DNA of 64,000 nt, taken from NCBI RefSeq assembly GCF_009821115.1, contig NZ_VYTY01000008.1:157925-221924 (forward strand). Reading direction: 5' to 3'. The translations under genes were made by a program, and so were the position numbers. Source of the stretch: Nitrincola alkalisediminis. GTDB lineage: Bacteria > Pseudomonadota > Gammaproteobacteria > Pseudomonadales > Balneatricaceae. Of this stretch, positions 54,679 to 64,000 are shown in pieces; the stretch's first letter is position 1, and the number at the start of each line of letters is the position of its first letter. A model generated the notes under the pieces. That model saw nothing but the letters and a program-made list of their open reading frames with translations, did no database searches and was not told the origin of the DNA.

Positions 54679-56322
54679 TTAAGCCTTCTGGTTTGCCTGA
54701 TCTCTAAGAACAAACTTCTGGATTTTTCCAGTAGATGTTTTTGGCAAGTCACAAAAAATAACCTTTTTGGGCGCTTTAAACCTTGCCATATTTTCACGGC
54801 AAAACTGAATCACATCCTCTTCCGTAGGCACGACTGAAGCCGATGGCTTGAGTGCAACAAAGGCACAGGGCACCTCTCCCCACTTTTCATCGTTCATCGC
54901 AACAACGGCCGCTTCCATAATCGCTGGATGACGATATAACACATCCTCCACTTCAATCGAGGAAATATTTTCACCGCCTGAAATAATAATATCTTTTGAG
55001 CGATCCTTAATCTCGATATAGCCATCCTCATGCCAGACAGCCAAGTCACCCGAGTGAAACCACCCCCCTTCAAATGACTTATCTGTCGTTGAAGGATTTT
55101 TAAGATAACCCTTCATAACCAAATTGCCTTTCATGAAAATTTCGCCGAGGGTTTTACCATCCTTAGCAACAGGCTCAAGCGTCTCAGGATTCGCCACCAT
55201 CAATGCCTCAAGCATTGGCGCTCTCACGCCCTGCCTTGATTTCAAGCGAGCCTTATCCGTTGCAGATTTTTCATCCCACTCGTCATGCCATGCACAAACA
55301 ACACTGGGTCCATAGGTTTCTGTCAGACCGTAAACATGGGTCACCTTAAAGCCCATCGCTTCCATTCCTTCAATAACCGAAGCTGGCGGTGCGGCACCTG
55401 CGGTCATCACTTTCACTTGATGCGCAATTCCCTCTTTCATCTCGTCTGGCGCATTGTTTAACATATTCAGCACAATTGGCGCACCACAGAAATGGTTGAC
55501 CTTCTCAGACTTAATTGCGCCGTATATCGCATCAGCTCTCACATGACGCAAACACACGCTAATGCCAGCCGTCGCAGCTAGTGCCCATGGAAAACACCAA
55601 CCGTTACAATGAAACATGGGCAAGGTCCACAAATAAACCGGATGACTTCCCATATCCCACGAAACCACATTACTGATTGCATTCAAATACGCACCACGGT
55701 GATGGTATACAACTCCCTTAGGATCACCTGTCGTACCCGATGTGTAATTTAACGTAATGGCATCCCATTCGCTTTCAGGAAGCGCCCAGTTAAATGACGT
55801 ATCACCGTCAGCAATAAAGGCCTCATAGTCCATTTCACCGATCAGCTCTCCACCTTCATATGAAAGATCATCAATATCAATGACGATTGGCTTATGAGCA
55901 ATCATTCGTACAGCACGCTGTATGACTTCTGAGAATTCACGGTCGGTAATCACGACCTTTGCTTCACCATGCTGCAATATAAATGCAATGGCCTCTGCAT
56001 CCAAACGAACATTTAACGCATTCAGTACGGCCCCTACCATTGGCACACCGAAATGCGCCTCAAAGAGTTCTGGCAGGTTAGGTGCCATTACCGCTACGGT
56101 ATCTCCCTTACCGATTCCTCTCTTCTGTAATGCACTGGCAAGCTGACAACAACGTTGATACGTCTCAGACCAAGTTCGGCGTATGGTATGATGCACAACA
56201 GCAAGCCGATTTGGATACACGTCTGCAGCTCTTGCAATAAAACTCAAAGGGCTTAATGGTGTATAGTTGGCTTGGTTTTGCTCAAGCCCTAACACATAAG
56301 GATTATGATTTGAATTGGACAT
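54679..56322 (-). CDS. Acyl-CoA synthetase (AMP-binding; DmdB/medium-chain type)
   Basis: Activates a carboxylic acid to its CoA thioester with ATP. The AMP-binding signature LNYTSGTTGDPKGVVYHHRG, the block YGLTETYGPSVVCAWHDEWD, GWFHSGDLAVWHEDGYIEIKDRSKDIIISGGENISSIEVE and the catalytic lysine in KTSTGKIQKFVLR are all present. The start at 56322 follows CGGAG. The 547-residue sequence resembles the branch that includes methylmercaptopropionate-CoA ligase DmdB of marine bacteria and medium-chain fatty acid ligases. Substrate is not decided. It is divergent from a sensor kinase and regulator that may control it. Confidence 0.88.
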   Translation of the reverse strand: MSNSNHNPYVLGLEQNQANYTPLSPLSFIARAADVYPNRLAVVHHTIRRTWSETYQRCCQLASALQKRGIGKGDTVAVMAPNLPELFEAHFGVPMVGAVLNALNVRLDAEAIAFILQHGEAKVVITDREFSEVIQRAVRMIAHKPIVIDIDDLSYEGGELIGEMDYEAFIADGDTSFNWALPESEWDAITLNYTSGTTGDPKGVVYHHRGAYLNAISNVVSWDMGSHPVYLWTLPMFHCNGWCFPWALAATAGISVCLRHVRADAIYGAIKSEKVNHFCGAPIVLNMLNNAPDEMKEGIAHQVKVMTAGAAPPASVIEGMEAMGFKVTHVYGLTETYGPSVVCAWHDEWDEKSATDKARLKSRQGVRAPMLEALMVANPETLEPVAKDGKTLGEIFMKGNLVMKGYLKNPSTTDKSFEGGWFHSGDLAVWHEDGYIEIKDRSKDIIISGGENISSIEVEDVLYRHPAIMEAAVVAMNDEKWGEVPCAFVALKPSASVVPTEEDVIQFCRENMARFKAPKKVIFCDLPKTSTGKIQKFVLRDQANQKA

Positions 56323-56379
56323 TTTATTCTCCGGTAGTATCCCTGACATCCTTTTCTCATCATACGTACTTTCCCTTAT

Positions 56380-56407
56380 TTGACAAGACGTCTGTTAGTC
56401 TTATAAA
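56380..56407 (+). promoter_or_regulatory. Sigma-70 promoter of the PAS kinase operon
   Basis: TTGACA at 56380-56385 and TATAAA at 56402-56407 are separated by 16 bases, about 38 bases before the kinase start. AGACGTCT, a palindrome, lies in the spacer and could be an operator. Confidence 0.6.
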
Positions 56408-56444
56408 TAGAGACATGCGCTTAAAACAATAAGGATACGCTCGC

Positions 56445-57974
56445 ATGACCCCCAATCAAGACACCTATAACGAACTCCTCAAAGAAGCAGACCGCTATCG
56501 ATTACTCGCAGAGCAGTCGACTGATTTAATTTCTCGCCACAGTGCAACCCCGGATTGGGTTTTTATTGATGTTAATCCAGCAATTGAGCCCTTATTAGGA
56601 TTCACTGCAGATGAAATCATAGGCACATCAGGCTACGCTTTATTTCATCCCGAGGATGCTGACAACCTGAAAAACCGTGCGGACAGTGTCAGATACCGCG
56701 ACGGCCTATACACCAATGTATATCGCTATCGCCATAAGGATGGGCATTACGTATGGTTTGAGACAACCAGTCGAACCATCAAAGACGACGACAATCAACC
56801 CGTCGAGGTCATCTGCGTTTCCAGAGATGTAACAGAGCGAGAGTTGGCCTTACAGGCCACAAGACGCCTTGCACGCGTCGTTGAGGCTTCATCAGATATC
56901 ATCCTATTTTGCAGCCAGCAAGGCCTTGAACTCACGTATGTAAATGAATCGGCACAACGCACCTTATCAATCAACGCGGACACAGGCCACCTTCCTGCTT
57001 TATCGCTATTTTTTGAGCCTAACTATTTCAAGTCACAGGTGATAACGGCACTGGAAAGCGCTGCAAACACAGGCAACTGGAACGGCACCCTAATACTGGA
57101 CTTACCAAAAGACAGCCAATGCATGGCTGAGTTACGGGAGATCATTGCTCATCGTGACAGAAACAATCGCACTCAAGTTGAGTACTATACCCTGATTGGG
57201 CGTGACGTCACCCTTGAAAGGAAAGCGGAAGAGCAAGCAAAACGACAGCAAACAGAAATGGCTCATTTGTCACGACTACTATCCGTCGGTGAGATGGCCA
57301 CTGAGCTTGCACATGAGGTCAATCAACCGCTCGCTACTATTTTAAATTACAGTAACGGGACGCTCAGACAAATTGAGGAACAACAAATCACTCAGCTTGA
57401 GCATGCTAAACATGCGCTTAAGCTTATTTCGCGCCAAGCCCATCGCGCCGCTGAAATTATTAAACGTATTCGTCGTTTCGTGCAAAGAACAGACTATCAG
57501 CGGACCCTTTTTTCGATCAACGACTGCTGTCACGAGGTGGCAGAGTTTTTGAAACAAGAGGCAACTGATCAAAAAATTGAGTTTATTTTTGAGTTGGATG
57601 CAAGCGCACCTAAGGTTGAAGGTGACCGCGTACAAATTGAGCAGGTCATTATGAATTTAGTACGAAATGCCATTGAAGCTTACTCTCATAAGAACATTGC
57701 ATTGCGTTATGTCATACTCTGCACATTCACTGAAAAAAACTTCATAATAGTCAAAGTTTCTGACAATGCGGGAGGGATTGATCCAGGCCTTCAAAGCACT
57801 TTATTCGATCCGTTTACCACGAGCAAAACAAGTGGGCTTGGCATGGGACTTTCGATTGCTCGCAGCTTAATCGAAAGCCATGGAGGCCAACTCTGGTTAG
57901 AACCTAACGGCGTTGCCGGCAGTCACTTCTTATTTAAACTTCCTACGAGGGCCCGACATGAGCCAAAACAATAA
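56445..57974 (+). CDS. Soluble PAS-PAS sensor histidine kinase
   Basis: A 509-residue kinase without membrane segments. Two PAS domains (about 15-140 and 145-265) precede a HisKA domain with ATELAHEVNQPLATILNYSNG, phospho-acceptor His290, and the ATPase domain with N-box RNAIEAYSH, SDNAGGIDPG and TTSKTSGLGMGLSIARS. This is the FixL/DctB/TodS group of kinases. AAGGA precedes the ATG. The FixJ-type regulator starts 17 bases before its stop. Its divergent neighbour is an acyl-CoA synthetase, so an organic-acid or redox signal is possible, but no ligand-binding residues were recognised. Confidence 0.9.
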   Translation: MTPNQDTYNELLKEADRYRLLAEQSTDLISRHSATPDWVFIDVNPAIEPLLGFTADEIIGTSGYALFHPEDADNLKNRADSVRYRDGLYTNVYRYRHKDGHYVWFETTSRTIKDDDNQPVEVICVSRDVTERELALQATRRLARVVEASSDIILFCSQQGLELTYVNESAQRTLSINADTGHLPALSLFFEPNYFKSQVITALESAANTGNWNGTLILDLPKDSQCMAELREIIAHRDRNNRTQVEYYTLIGRDVTLERKAEEQAKRQQTEMAHLSRLLSVGEMATELAHEVNQPLATILNYSNGTLRQIEEQQITQLEHAKHALKLISRQAHRAAEIIKRIRRFVQRTDYQRTLFSINDCCHEVAEFLKQEATDQKIEFIFELDASAPKVEGDRVQIEQVIMNLVRNAIEAYSHKNIALRYVILCTFTEKNFIIVKVSDNAGGIDPGLQSTLFDPFTTSKTSGLGMGLSIARSLIESHGGQLWLEPNGVAGSHFLFKLPTRARHEPKQ

Positions 57975-58584
57975 AACGGTTTTTTTAGTCGACGATGATC
58001 AAGATTTCCGTGACTCCATGTGCTGGCTGCTTGAGTCAGCCGGATATATCGTTAAACACTATGATTCAGCTGATCGTTTTCTACATGAATACGACCTCAG
58101 CATGGGTTGCTTATTGCTTGATGTTCGCATGCCGGGAACCAATGGCTTAGCCTTACAACAGATACTCGCTGAAAAGCACATTCCACTGCCCATTATTTTA
58201 ATTAGCGGCCATGGCGATATCCCCATGGCAGTAAACGCAATTAAAGCAGGTGCTTTAGACTTTATTGAAAAGCCTTTTGATGACAAATTACTATTAAGCC
58301 TTGTCGAAAAAGGGCTCACGGAAGCACAGCAACGTTTTGCTTCATACAAAGAAGAACAAAAGATTTTTCAGCACTATGATCAACTAAGTGGACGTGAAAA
58401 AGAGGTCATGTCCTTAGTTACGGCGGGCAATGCCAATCGTGAAATTGCTGAGATTCTCAAAATCAGCCCCAAAACAGTTGAAGTGCATAGGGCCAGAGTT
58501 ATGAGCAAAATGCATGCAGAGAATCTCCCAGAACTGGTGAACATGAGCACTTTGCTGAAACAATACGGATCTCTACTTTCTTGA
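57958..58584 (+). CDS. FixJ/NarL-type response regulator
   Basis: A 208-residue partner of the kinase. The receiver has Asp12-Asp14, the phospho-acceptor Asp55 in LLLDVRMPGTNG and Lys in FIEKPFDD. The C-terminal LuxR-type helix-turn-helix reads LSGREKEVMSLVTAGNANREIAEILKISPKTVEVHRARVM. The start at 57958 follows GAGGG and overlaps the kinase gene; a frame starting at 57913 lies deeper in the kinase. The likely target is the divergent acyl-CoA synthetase, by analogy with CrbSR control of acs. Confidence 0.92.
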   Translation: MSQNNKTVFLVDDDQDFRDSMCWLLESAGYIVKHYDSADRFLHEYDLSMGCLLLDVRMPGTNGLALQQILAEKHIPLPIILISGHGDIPMAVNAIKAGALDFIEKPFDDKLLLSLVEKGLTEAQQRFASYKEEQKIFQHYDQLSGREKEVMSLVTAGNANREIAEILKISPKTVEVHRARVMSKMHAENLPELVNMSTLLKQYGSLLS

Positions 58585-58683
58585 CTTTGATCAACTTAGC
58601 AAGCAACCGATTAGTCAAAGGTGTCAAAAAATCGTAAAATACACGCTCTAAAATAACGATAAATCATCCAAAGTGTTTACGAT

Positions 58684-59160
58684 ATGTTAAAAATTCTTGT
58701 AAGCGCCTGCCTTTTGGGCGCTAAAGTTCGCTATGATGGCCAAACCTGCCCTCTTCAACATCCAACGTTACGGCTTTGGCAAACTGAAGGCAGGCTTGTT
58801 ATGGCCTGCCCCGAAACGCTTGGAGGTCTCCCAACGCCAAGACCTCCTGCAGAAACCCAATCCAGATTTCCAATTCTGATTACAACGGATAAAGGTGACG
58901 ATGTAACACCTGAGTTTTTAGCAGGGGCTGAAGCAACGCTGGATATTGCCAAGAAGCACCACGTATGCTGCGCACTCATGAAATCAAAAAGTCCTTCTTG
59001 TGGCAATAACGAAATTTACGACGGAAACTTTTCTAACACTCTGATAAGGTCACCCGGCGTTGCAGCGAATGAACTCATTCGCAATGGCATCCCTGTCTTT
59101 AATGAACACCAAATTGATGAGTTAATTAAATTTGTCGAAGAGGCAAGCTTCGCCGCTTAG
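58684..59160 (+). CDS. DUF523 family protein (YbbK-like)
   Basis: A 158-residue protein of unknown function. It has all the family blocks: ILVSACLLGAKVRYDG, MACPETLGGLPTPRPPAE, LMKSKSPSCGNNEIYDG and a C-terminal NGIPVFNEHQIDEL. Three invariant cysteines in these blocks suggest a metal or iron-sulfur centre. It lies 100 bases after the response regulator and 85 before proS; no functional link is clear. Confidence 0.88.
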   Translation: MLKILVSACLLGAKVRYDGQTCPLQHPTLRLWQTEGRLVMACPETLGGLPTPRPPAETQSRFPILITTDKGDDVTPEFLAGAEATLDIAKKHHVCCALMKSKSPSCGNNEIYDGNFSNTLIRSPGVAANELIRNGIPVFNEHQIDELIKFVEEASFAA

Positions 59161-59245
59161 CAAATATCCCCTCTCAATACTTGTTACACTTGGCATAGCC
59201 ACCTAAAATGGTGGCTATTTTCGTCAACTACGGAACATCAGCCTT

Positions 59246-60967
59246 ATGCGTGCCAGTCAATACTTAATCTCAACGCTAAAAGAAACACCTGCAGATGCAG
59301 AGGTGATCAGCCATCAACTCATGCTTAGAGCTGGCATGATACGTAAACTTGCCTCTGGACTTTACACTTGGCTCCCTATGGGTCTTCGTACATTACGCAA
59401 AGCAGAGCGTATTGTTCGTGAGGAAATGGATGCATCGGGTGCTCATGAAGTGCTAATGCCGGCAATTCAACCAGCCGAACTCTGGCAGGAGTCAGGACGT
59501 TGGGAAAAATATGGCCCAGAACTGTTGCGCGTCAATGATCGCCACAACCGTGATTTTTGCGTAGGGCCAACGCATGAGGAAGTGATCACGGACATGATCC
59601 GCCGTGAAATTAAAAGTTATAAGCAACTTCCTGCCAACTTCTATCAAATTCAAACAAAATTCCGTGATGAAATCAGGCCCCGTTTCGGTGTAATGCGCTC
59701 ACGCGAATTCATCATGAAAGATGCGTACTCGTTTCACTCAAACAGAGAGTCGCTTCAAGACACCTATCAGCTCATGTACGATACTTACACGCGTATTTTT
59801 ACGCGTATGGGGCTGGATTTCAGACCTGTCTTAGCCGACAACGGATCTATTGGCGGAAACTCATCTCATGAATTCCATGTTCTTGCCGAATCGGGCGAAG
59901 ACGATATTGCTTTTTCCGATACAGGAATCTATGCCGCCAACATTGAAAAAGCCGAAGCTCTGGCTCCAAGCTACCCTCGCGCAGAAGCCACGCAAGACAT
60001 GCATTTAGTCGATACACCTAAGGCAAAAACCATTGCGCAACTGGTCGAGCAGTTTAATCTCCCCATTGAGAAAACGGTGAAAACACTGATCGTCAAAGCC
60101 AGCGATCAAACCGATGCTGAGTTTGTAGCGCTATTGGTTCGCGGTGATCATGAACTCAATGAAATAAAAGCGGAAAAACATCCGCTCGTTGCTGCACCTT
60201 TATGCTTTGCAACAGAAGATGAGATTCGTGCACTACTCGGTGCAGGCCCAGGCTCTTTAGGCCCCATCAACCTCCCTATTCCGTGCATCATTGACCGCAC
60301 GGTAGAGCGTATGTCTGATTTTGGTGCTGGTGCAAATATTGAAGATAAACATTACTTTGGTATCAATTGGGACAGAGACTTGCCTACACCTGAAGTCGCA
60401 GATCTACGCAATGTTGTACCCGGTGACCCAAGCCCTTGTGGCACAGGACAGCTTGAAATCAAACGTGGTATCGAAGTAGGTCATGTTTTCCAGCTCGGTA
60501 ATAGTTATTCTGCAGCCATGAATGCGACCGTCCTAGATGAAAACGGCAAATCCGTTATCATGGAGATGGGCTGTTATGGTATCGGCGTCACACGTGTCGT
60601 TGCTTCAGCCATCGAGCAAAACCACGACGACAAAGGCATCATTTGGCCTGTTGCACTGGCCCCCTTCTCCGTTGCCCTCGTGCCATTAAACTACGACAAA
60701 TCTGAAGATGTTCGTCAGCAAGCGGATGCACTTTATGCGCAATTGACGACGGCAGGCATTGATGTACTGTTAGATGATCGCAAAGAAAGACCCGGTGTTA
60801 AGTTTGCGGATATGGAGTTAATAGGTATTCCCTATCGTGTGGTTATTTCTGACCGCGGCTTAACAAATGGTATGGTTGAGTATAAAGCGCGACAGGATGC
60901 GGAATCTCAGGATATCAATCTCAGCAAGATTTTTGAGTTGCTTGTTAACAATATTCGCAACGCATAA
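59246..60967 (+). CDS. proS: Prolyl-tRNA synthetase
   Basis: Class II aminoacyl-tRNA synthetase of the bacterial long type, 573 residues. Class II motif 1 is near [35 protein letters not shown], motif 2 around [32 protein letters not shown], and motif 3 near [18 protein letters not shown]. The insertion (about 225-385) is the YbaK-like editing domain that clears Ala-tRNA(Pro). A C-terminal anticodon-binding domain follows. Ribosome-binding signal is weak. It ends with a clear terminator. Confidence 0.97.
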   Translation: MRASQYLISTLKETPADAEVISHQLMLRAGMIRKLASGLYTWLPMGLRTLRKAERIVREEMDASGAHEVLMPAIQPAELWQESGRWEKYGPELLRVNDRHNRDFCVGPTHEEVITDMIRREIKSYKQLPANFYQIQTKFRDEIRPRFGVMRSREFIMKDAYSFHSNRESLQDTYQLMYDTYTRIFTRMGLDFRPVLADNGSIGGNSSHEFHVLAESGEDDIAFSDTGIYAANIEKAEALAPSYPRAEATQDMHLVDTPKAKTIAQLVEQFNLPIEKTVKTLIVKASDQTDAEFVALLVRGDHELNEIKAEKHPLVAAPLCFATEDEIRALLGAGPGSLGPINLPIPCIIDRTVERMSDFGAGANIEDKHYFGINWDRDLPTPEVADLRNVVPGDPSPCGTGQLEIKRGIEVGHVFQLGNSYSAAMNATVLDENGKSVIMEMGCYGIGVTRVVASAIEQNHDDKGIIWPVALAPFSVALVPLNYDKSEDVRQQADALYAQLTTAGIDVLLDDRKERPGVKFADMELIGIPYRVVISDRGLTNGMVEYKARQDAESQDINLSKIFELLVNNIRNA

Positions 60968-60984
60968 GTTAATATCGCTTTAGC

Positions 60985-61018
60985 AAAAAAAAGAGGCTTA
61001 TTTAGAGCCTCTTTTTTT
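60985..61018. terminator. Bidirectional intrinsic terminator
   Basis: AGAGGCT and AGCCTCT form the stem with A-runs before and T-runs after, so it works on both strands. It ends proS and, on the minus strand, the RTX adhesin gene. Confidence 0.93.
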
Positions 61019-61041
61019 ATGCCAACTTCATGATCAGACAT

Positions 61042-61067
61042 CGGCTACTCGATCCATCGAGTAGCCG
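61042..61067 (-). terminator. Hairpin just after the adhesin gene
   Basis: CGGCTACTCGAT and ATCGAGTAGCCG form a 12-bp stem (loop of a few bases in practice), 12 bases beyond the adhesin stop. It precedes the T-run terminator on the same transcript and may stabilise the mRNA end. Confidence 0.6.
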
Positions 61068-61079
61068 GATTGCTCTAGC

Positions 61080-64000
61080 TTAGTTATCGATATTTAGCAT
61101 ACCTTTACTAATCAAGTCATTCAGGAATTCAGCCGAACTTTCACCGTTCATTTGCACTCCCTCCAAGACAATCTTCTGATCGGCATTCTCTGGATTACCT
61201 AATAAGCCTCCATCTGTCTTGATGAATAGAACCGTAGAATCACCGTCCTGCTCTGCCAAGATAAAGTCATTGATGGTTGACTCAGACTCTCCAGACAATA
61301 GATCTTTCAAATCCAACACATTGTTGCCTGTTGAGAAGTCTTTAACAACATCAACTGCTGGGGCACCCACACTTCCTTGATCATTGAGTTCCCACTTGAA
61401 GACATCATCGCCTTCCCCACCAAAGAGAATGTCATTGCCTTGACCACCGATAATCAGGTCATTGCCGCTGCCACCCACAATCGTGTTGTCGCCTTCATCC
61501 CCTCTGAACACTTCACCGGCTTGCGCTGTTTTACCATTCAGGTTAATGGTAAGTACAGACTGAACCTGATCTCCATCCGCATCTGTTAAGACGTAAGTGA
61601 AGGAGTCTTGAACTAACTCATTTGGCTTCAGTGTCGATAGCACATCAGGTTTAGCAATGTAGGTATACGAACCATCCTCTTGGATAGTCAGGCTACCGTA
61701 CACTCCATCAATTGTGCCAGATGCGGCATTGATACCAGACCATTTCACAGCATCTGCAACGGCAGCACCATCGGCACCGAAGTTGTAGTCAACTTGACCC
61801 TCAATCGACGGCAGCGCATAGGTTGAGACGAGCTGTCCAACAAGTTCAAACGAGTTAGAACGAGTCTCAGTCGTACGAATTTGCTCAACCACATTTCCAT
61901 TTTGATCAATAAACCCTTTCACTTGGAACTGGTATTCACGACCATTAACGATAAACGTCTGTGTAGCATCCACATTCGTAATGGTGACAATATCATCATT
62001 ATCCGGATGTGTTGGCGTCGAGTTCGTATTTGACGTCTCATTATGATCCAAAACGATTCTCGCTTCGACTGCCTGCAGCTCTCCCTCGATAACAAGATTA
62101 AAGCGAACAATCAAATCCGTACCCGTAAAGTTGCTTGAACCCGACGAGATTGGGAAGTTGTTGTGTGTGAAGACACCCAATGTAATCAACTGATCAAGTG
62201 CAATATCAGTCTCAACACGCAACTCCTCATTATCGACAAAGGTATAACCAGAGCGTTGCGAACCAGACGTTGGTGTACCCCATTCAAGCTTATCAACGAA
62301 AGTATCTTGATCGACATTTGTACCTGTCGCTGCGCCGAAAGACTCAAAACCAGCTTCAAAGGAGCCTATTTTTGCCTCCACGAGATTCACGTCAAGTGAT
62401 ACTTCAGTTTCAGCTGCAACTGGAACATCATCAATGATATTGGCTTTAAGCTGAGTCGTCGCTTCAGCACCACTCGCACTGGTTACGGTAATGTCGAACA
62501 ACCCTTTAGAGAGTTCGTCTGCACCTTGTGCAGAATGTGCTTCAGGTGATGTCAAATCAAACTCGTAGTTTAACTTGTAGATACCTGATGCCCCCTCTTC
62601 AAAGCCTGTCAGTGTCACCGTGTTTCCAGCCGCTGTGGTCAACACAAAAGGTGTATCTGCAAGGTTATTTAGCTGCTCTTGATTCAACAAAGCTCCATCA
62701 ATCAAGATTGACGTAATTGCATTTGCAGATGTGATCACTACTTGGCCACTGGCTGAAGTTGACCCTTCACCAGCCGCTGATCCTTCCGGCAAGAATTTCT
62801 CTTGTACCGTTGGCGCTGTAACCTGCATTGTGATGAAGTTAGAAACACCATTTAGATGAATCTCCAATGAGGACTCAACCAAATCACCATCTGCATCCTT
62901 CAGCACGTATGTGAATCGATCAACTAAGACTTCACCTAACTGCAGCTTATTGCGAGCCTCCGTCTTGACTTCATAGCTGTAGCTGCCATCTGGATTGATA
63001 GTCAAAATACCAAGATCCGTTTCAATCACACCGGATGCAGCATCAATATCCTTCCAAATCACGGGATCTTCATCAGCGGCGCCATCGGCACCCCAGAAGT
63101 AGTCAACCTGCCCCTCAAACACAGGGAGATCAGACGTTGAAGCCAATTCGGCAAAGAGTTTAAATGAGTTAGACGCCTGTTCGGTTGTTCTAATTTCATC
63201 AACAATATTACCGTCTTGATCTAAGAAGCCCTTAATTCGGAACTCGTAGATGCGATCATTGATTTCATAAGTTTGAACAAAATCAATATTCGTGATCTTG
63301 ATGATGTCATCATTTTCAGGTGCTTGCGGATCCGAGTTTGTATTCGGTGTTTCATCGTGCTCAAGGAACACTTGACCCGAAATCTCTTGTTCAACACCAT
63401 CAATCACCAACGTAAATTTAACTTCCAATACGGTGCTTGTCAGGATCGAGCCCGACGACAGAATTGGGAAGTTGTTGTGGGTAAAGGTTCCCAACTCAAT
63501 CAATTGGTCAGTGAAAATCGTGTCACCTGTACGGAAGTCTTCATTATCCTCGAATACATAGTTCGAACCTTGGGAACCATTTGCAGGCGTACCCCAAGTT
63601 AAGCGATCCGCGTATGCATCTGCATCAAGGACCTCACCTGATACTCTTCCATTAACAGCGGTAGTTTCTTCGAGCAAGAAGCCTGCTTTGAAACCAGAAA
63701 TTCCAGCTTCAGTCAGGGCTACACCGATGTTTTCTTTTACATCTTCCGCTGCAGGAATATCGTCAACAATAGAGACTTCTACCTCAGAACCTTCCACATT
63801 TCCACGTTGATCCGTGACTGACAAGCTGATTGGCTCTTTGGCCAACTCATCTGTTCCTTGTTCAGGATGTGACGCTGGGTTTAACAACTCAAACGTGTAA
63901 TCAACTTGGTAAGCGTTATCGTTGACTTGTGTAAAGCCAACGATCTCAACCAAGTTACCTTCTGGTGTGGTGATGCTAATCGGCGATGCATTGCTCGCTT
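61080..64000 (-). CDS. Large RTX/T1SS adhesin, C-terminal part (5' partial)
   Basis: The frame is open through the right edge, so only the last 970 or so residues are seen. Two repeat units of about 440 residues are present, each with a T1SS-143-like opening, a choice-of-anchor K region (LEWGTP...FTHNNFPI...LDHNETSNTNS) and a VCBS-like end (TYVLTDADGDQVQSVL). Near the C-terminus come RTX calcium-binding nonapeptides, GGSGNDLIIGGQGNDILFGGEGDD, and an uncleaved type I secretion signal region ending NIDN. Such proteins are exported by an ABC-MFP-OMP system and serve in attachment, like LapA. The transporter genes are not in this window. The TTG at 63953 is internal, not the start. Confidence 0.92.
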   Translation of the reverse strand, partial: ASNASPISITTPEGNLVEIVGFTQVNDNAYQVDYTFELLNPASHPEQGTDELAKEPISLSVTDQRGNVEGSEVEVSIVDDIPAAEDVKENIGVALTEAGISGFKAGFLLEETTAVNGRVSGEVLDADAYADRLTWGTPANGSQGSNYVFEDNEDFRTGDTIFTDQLIELGTFTHNNFPILSSGSILTSTVLEVKFTLVIDGVEQEISGQVFLEHDETPNTNSDPQAPENDDIIKITNIDFVQTYEINDRIYEFRIKGFLDQDGNIVDEIRTTEQASNSFKLFAELASTSDLPVFEGQVDYFWGADGAADEDPVIWKDIDAASGVIETDLGILTINPDGSYSYEVKTEARNKLQLGEVLVDRFTYVLKDADGDLVESSLEIHLNGVSNFITMQVTAPTVQEKFLPEGSAAGEGSTSASGQVVITSANAITSILIDGALLNQEQLNNLADTPFVLTTAAGNTVTLTGFEEGASGIYKLNYEFDLTSPEAHSAQGADELSKGLFDITVTSASGAEATTQLKANIIDDVPVAAETEVSLDVNLVEAKIGSFEAGFESFGAATGTNVDQDTFVDKLEWGTPTSGSQRSGYTFVDNEELRVETDIALDQLITLGVFTHNNFPISSGSSNFTGTDLIVRFNLVIEGELQAVEARIVLDHNETSNTNSTPTHPDNDDIVTITNVDATQTFIVNGREYQFQVKGFIDQNGNVVEQIRTTETRSNSFELVGQLVSTYALPSIEGQVDYNFGADGAAVADAVKWSGINAASGTIDGVYGSLTIQEDGSYTYIAKPDVLSTLKPNELVQDSFTYVLTDADGDQVQSVLTINLNGKTAQAGEVFRGDEGDNTIVGGSGNDLIIGGQGNDILFGGEGDDVFKWELNDQGSVGAPAVDVVKDFSTGNNVLDLKDLLSGESESTINDFILAEQDGDSTVLFIKTDGGLLGNPENADQKIVLEGVQMNGESSAEFLNDLISKGMLNIDN
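61536..64000 (-). repeat. Two long tandem repeats in the adhesin gene
   Basis: Equivalent positions, such as the VEIVGF and VTLTGF strands, lie about 1.33 kb apart, giving repeats of about 440 codons. The first is cut by the window edge. Protein similarity is clear but DNA similarity is moderate, so these are old duplications rather than recent copies; more units are expected further right. Confidence 0.8.

Overview
The window looks like a chromosomal segment of a marine, heterotrophic gammaproteobacterium of the Oceanospirillales type. The support is the gene set: a complete Rnf ion pump, nrdAB with a YfaE-type ferredoxin, a CysI/DUF934/CysH/CysG sulfur operon, LapA-like type I secreted repeats, TRAP-like TctAC uptake and several cyclic-di-GMP enzymes. 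The genus cannot be fixed from sequence reading alone. Genes are tightly packed and no insertion sequence, prophage, CRISPR array, tRNA or rRNA was seen.

Layout. 1-5.0 kb: end of a tripartite tricarboxylate transporter (TctA, TctC) followed by an OmpR-type two-component pair. 5.1-12 kb: a secreted NTF2-like protein, two cyclic-di-GMP proteins, a membrane-anchored DNA/RNA endonuclease and a chemoreceptor. 12.2-16.1 kb: sulfate ABC transporter sbp-cysT-cysW-cysA. 16.4-19.5 kb: CorA, transaldolase, DusA. 19.8-27.9 kb: a guanidine-utilisation operon with a sigma-54 promoter and a guanidine-I (ykkC) riboswitch, an ABC importer, the two carboxyguanidine deiminase subunits and a biotin-dependent guanidine/urea carboxylase. 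27.9-30.8 kb: STAS and PP2C phosphatase partner-switch pair, MlaA, GIY-YIG protein. 30.8-38.2 kb: divergent sulfate-assimilation operons (cysI-DUF934-cysH-cysG against cysD-cysN) around a repeat-rich control region. 38.4-48.7 kb: rnfABCDGE, then MscS, a REC-CheC protein and a diguanylate cyclase, then nth. 48.9-52.8 kb: nrdA-nrdB-ferredoxin with two NrdR boxes. 53.3-54.6 kb: gdhA. 54.7-58.6 kb: acyl-CoA ligase divergent from a PAS kinase/FixJ-type regulator. 58.7-61.0 kb: DUF523 protein and ProS. 61.1-64.0 kb: C-terminal part of a large RTX adhesin running off the window.

How the genes connect. Two themes dominate. Sulfur: sulfate is imported by Sbp-CysTWA, activated to APS by CysDN, reduced by a CysH that carries the iron-sulfur cysteines of APS reductases, and taken to sulfide by the sirohaem enzyme CysI, with sirohaem supplied by CysG. 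Nitrogen: guanidine is probably imported, carboxylated and deiminated to allophanate. The promoter would read nitrogen status (sigma-54) and the leader RNA would read guanidine. The last enzyme, allophanate hydrolase, is not in the operon or anywhere in this window. GdhA could assimilate the ammonia released. A third thread is surface and c-di-GMP signalling (three GGDEF proteins, a REC-CheC protein, a STAS/PP2C switch, an RTX adhesin), but direct links between these are inference.

The most interesting signals are the dual-input guanidine operon without its final enzyme, the tandem 17-bp repeats between the divergent cys operons, the repeat cluster and the minus-strand terminator upstream of gdhA, the signalling genes inserted between rnfE and nth, and a short decayed-looking coding fragment upstream of mlaA.
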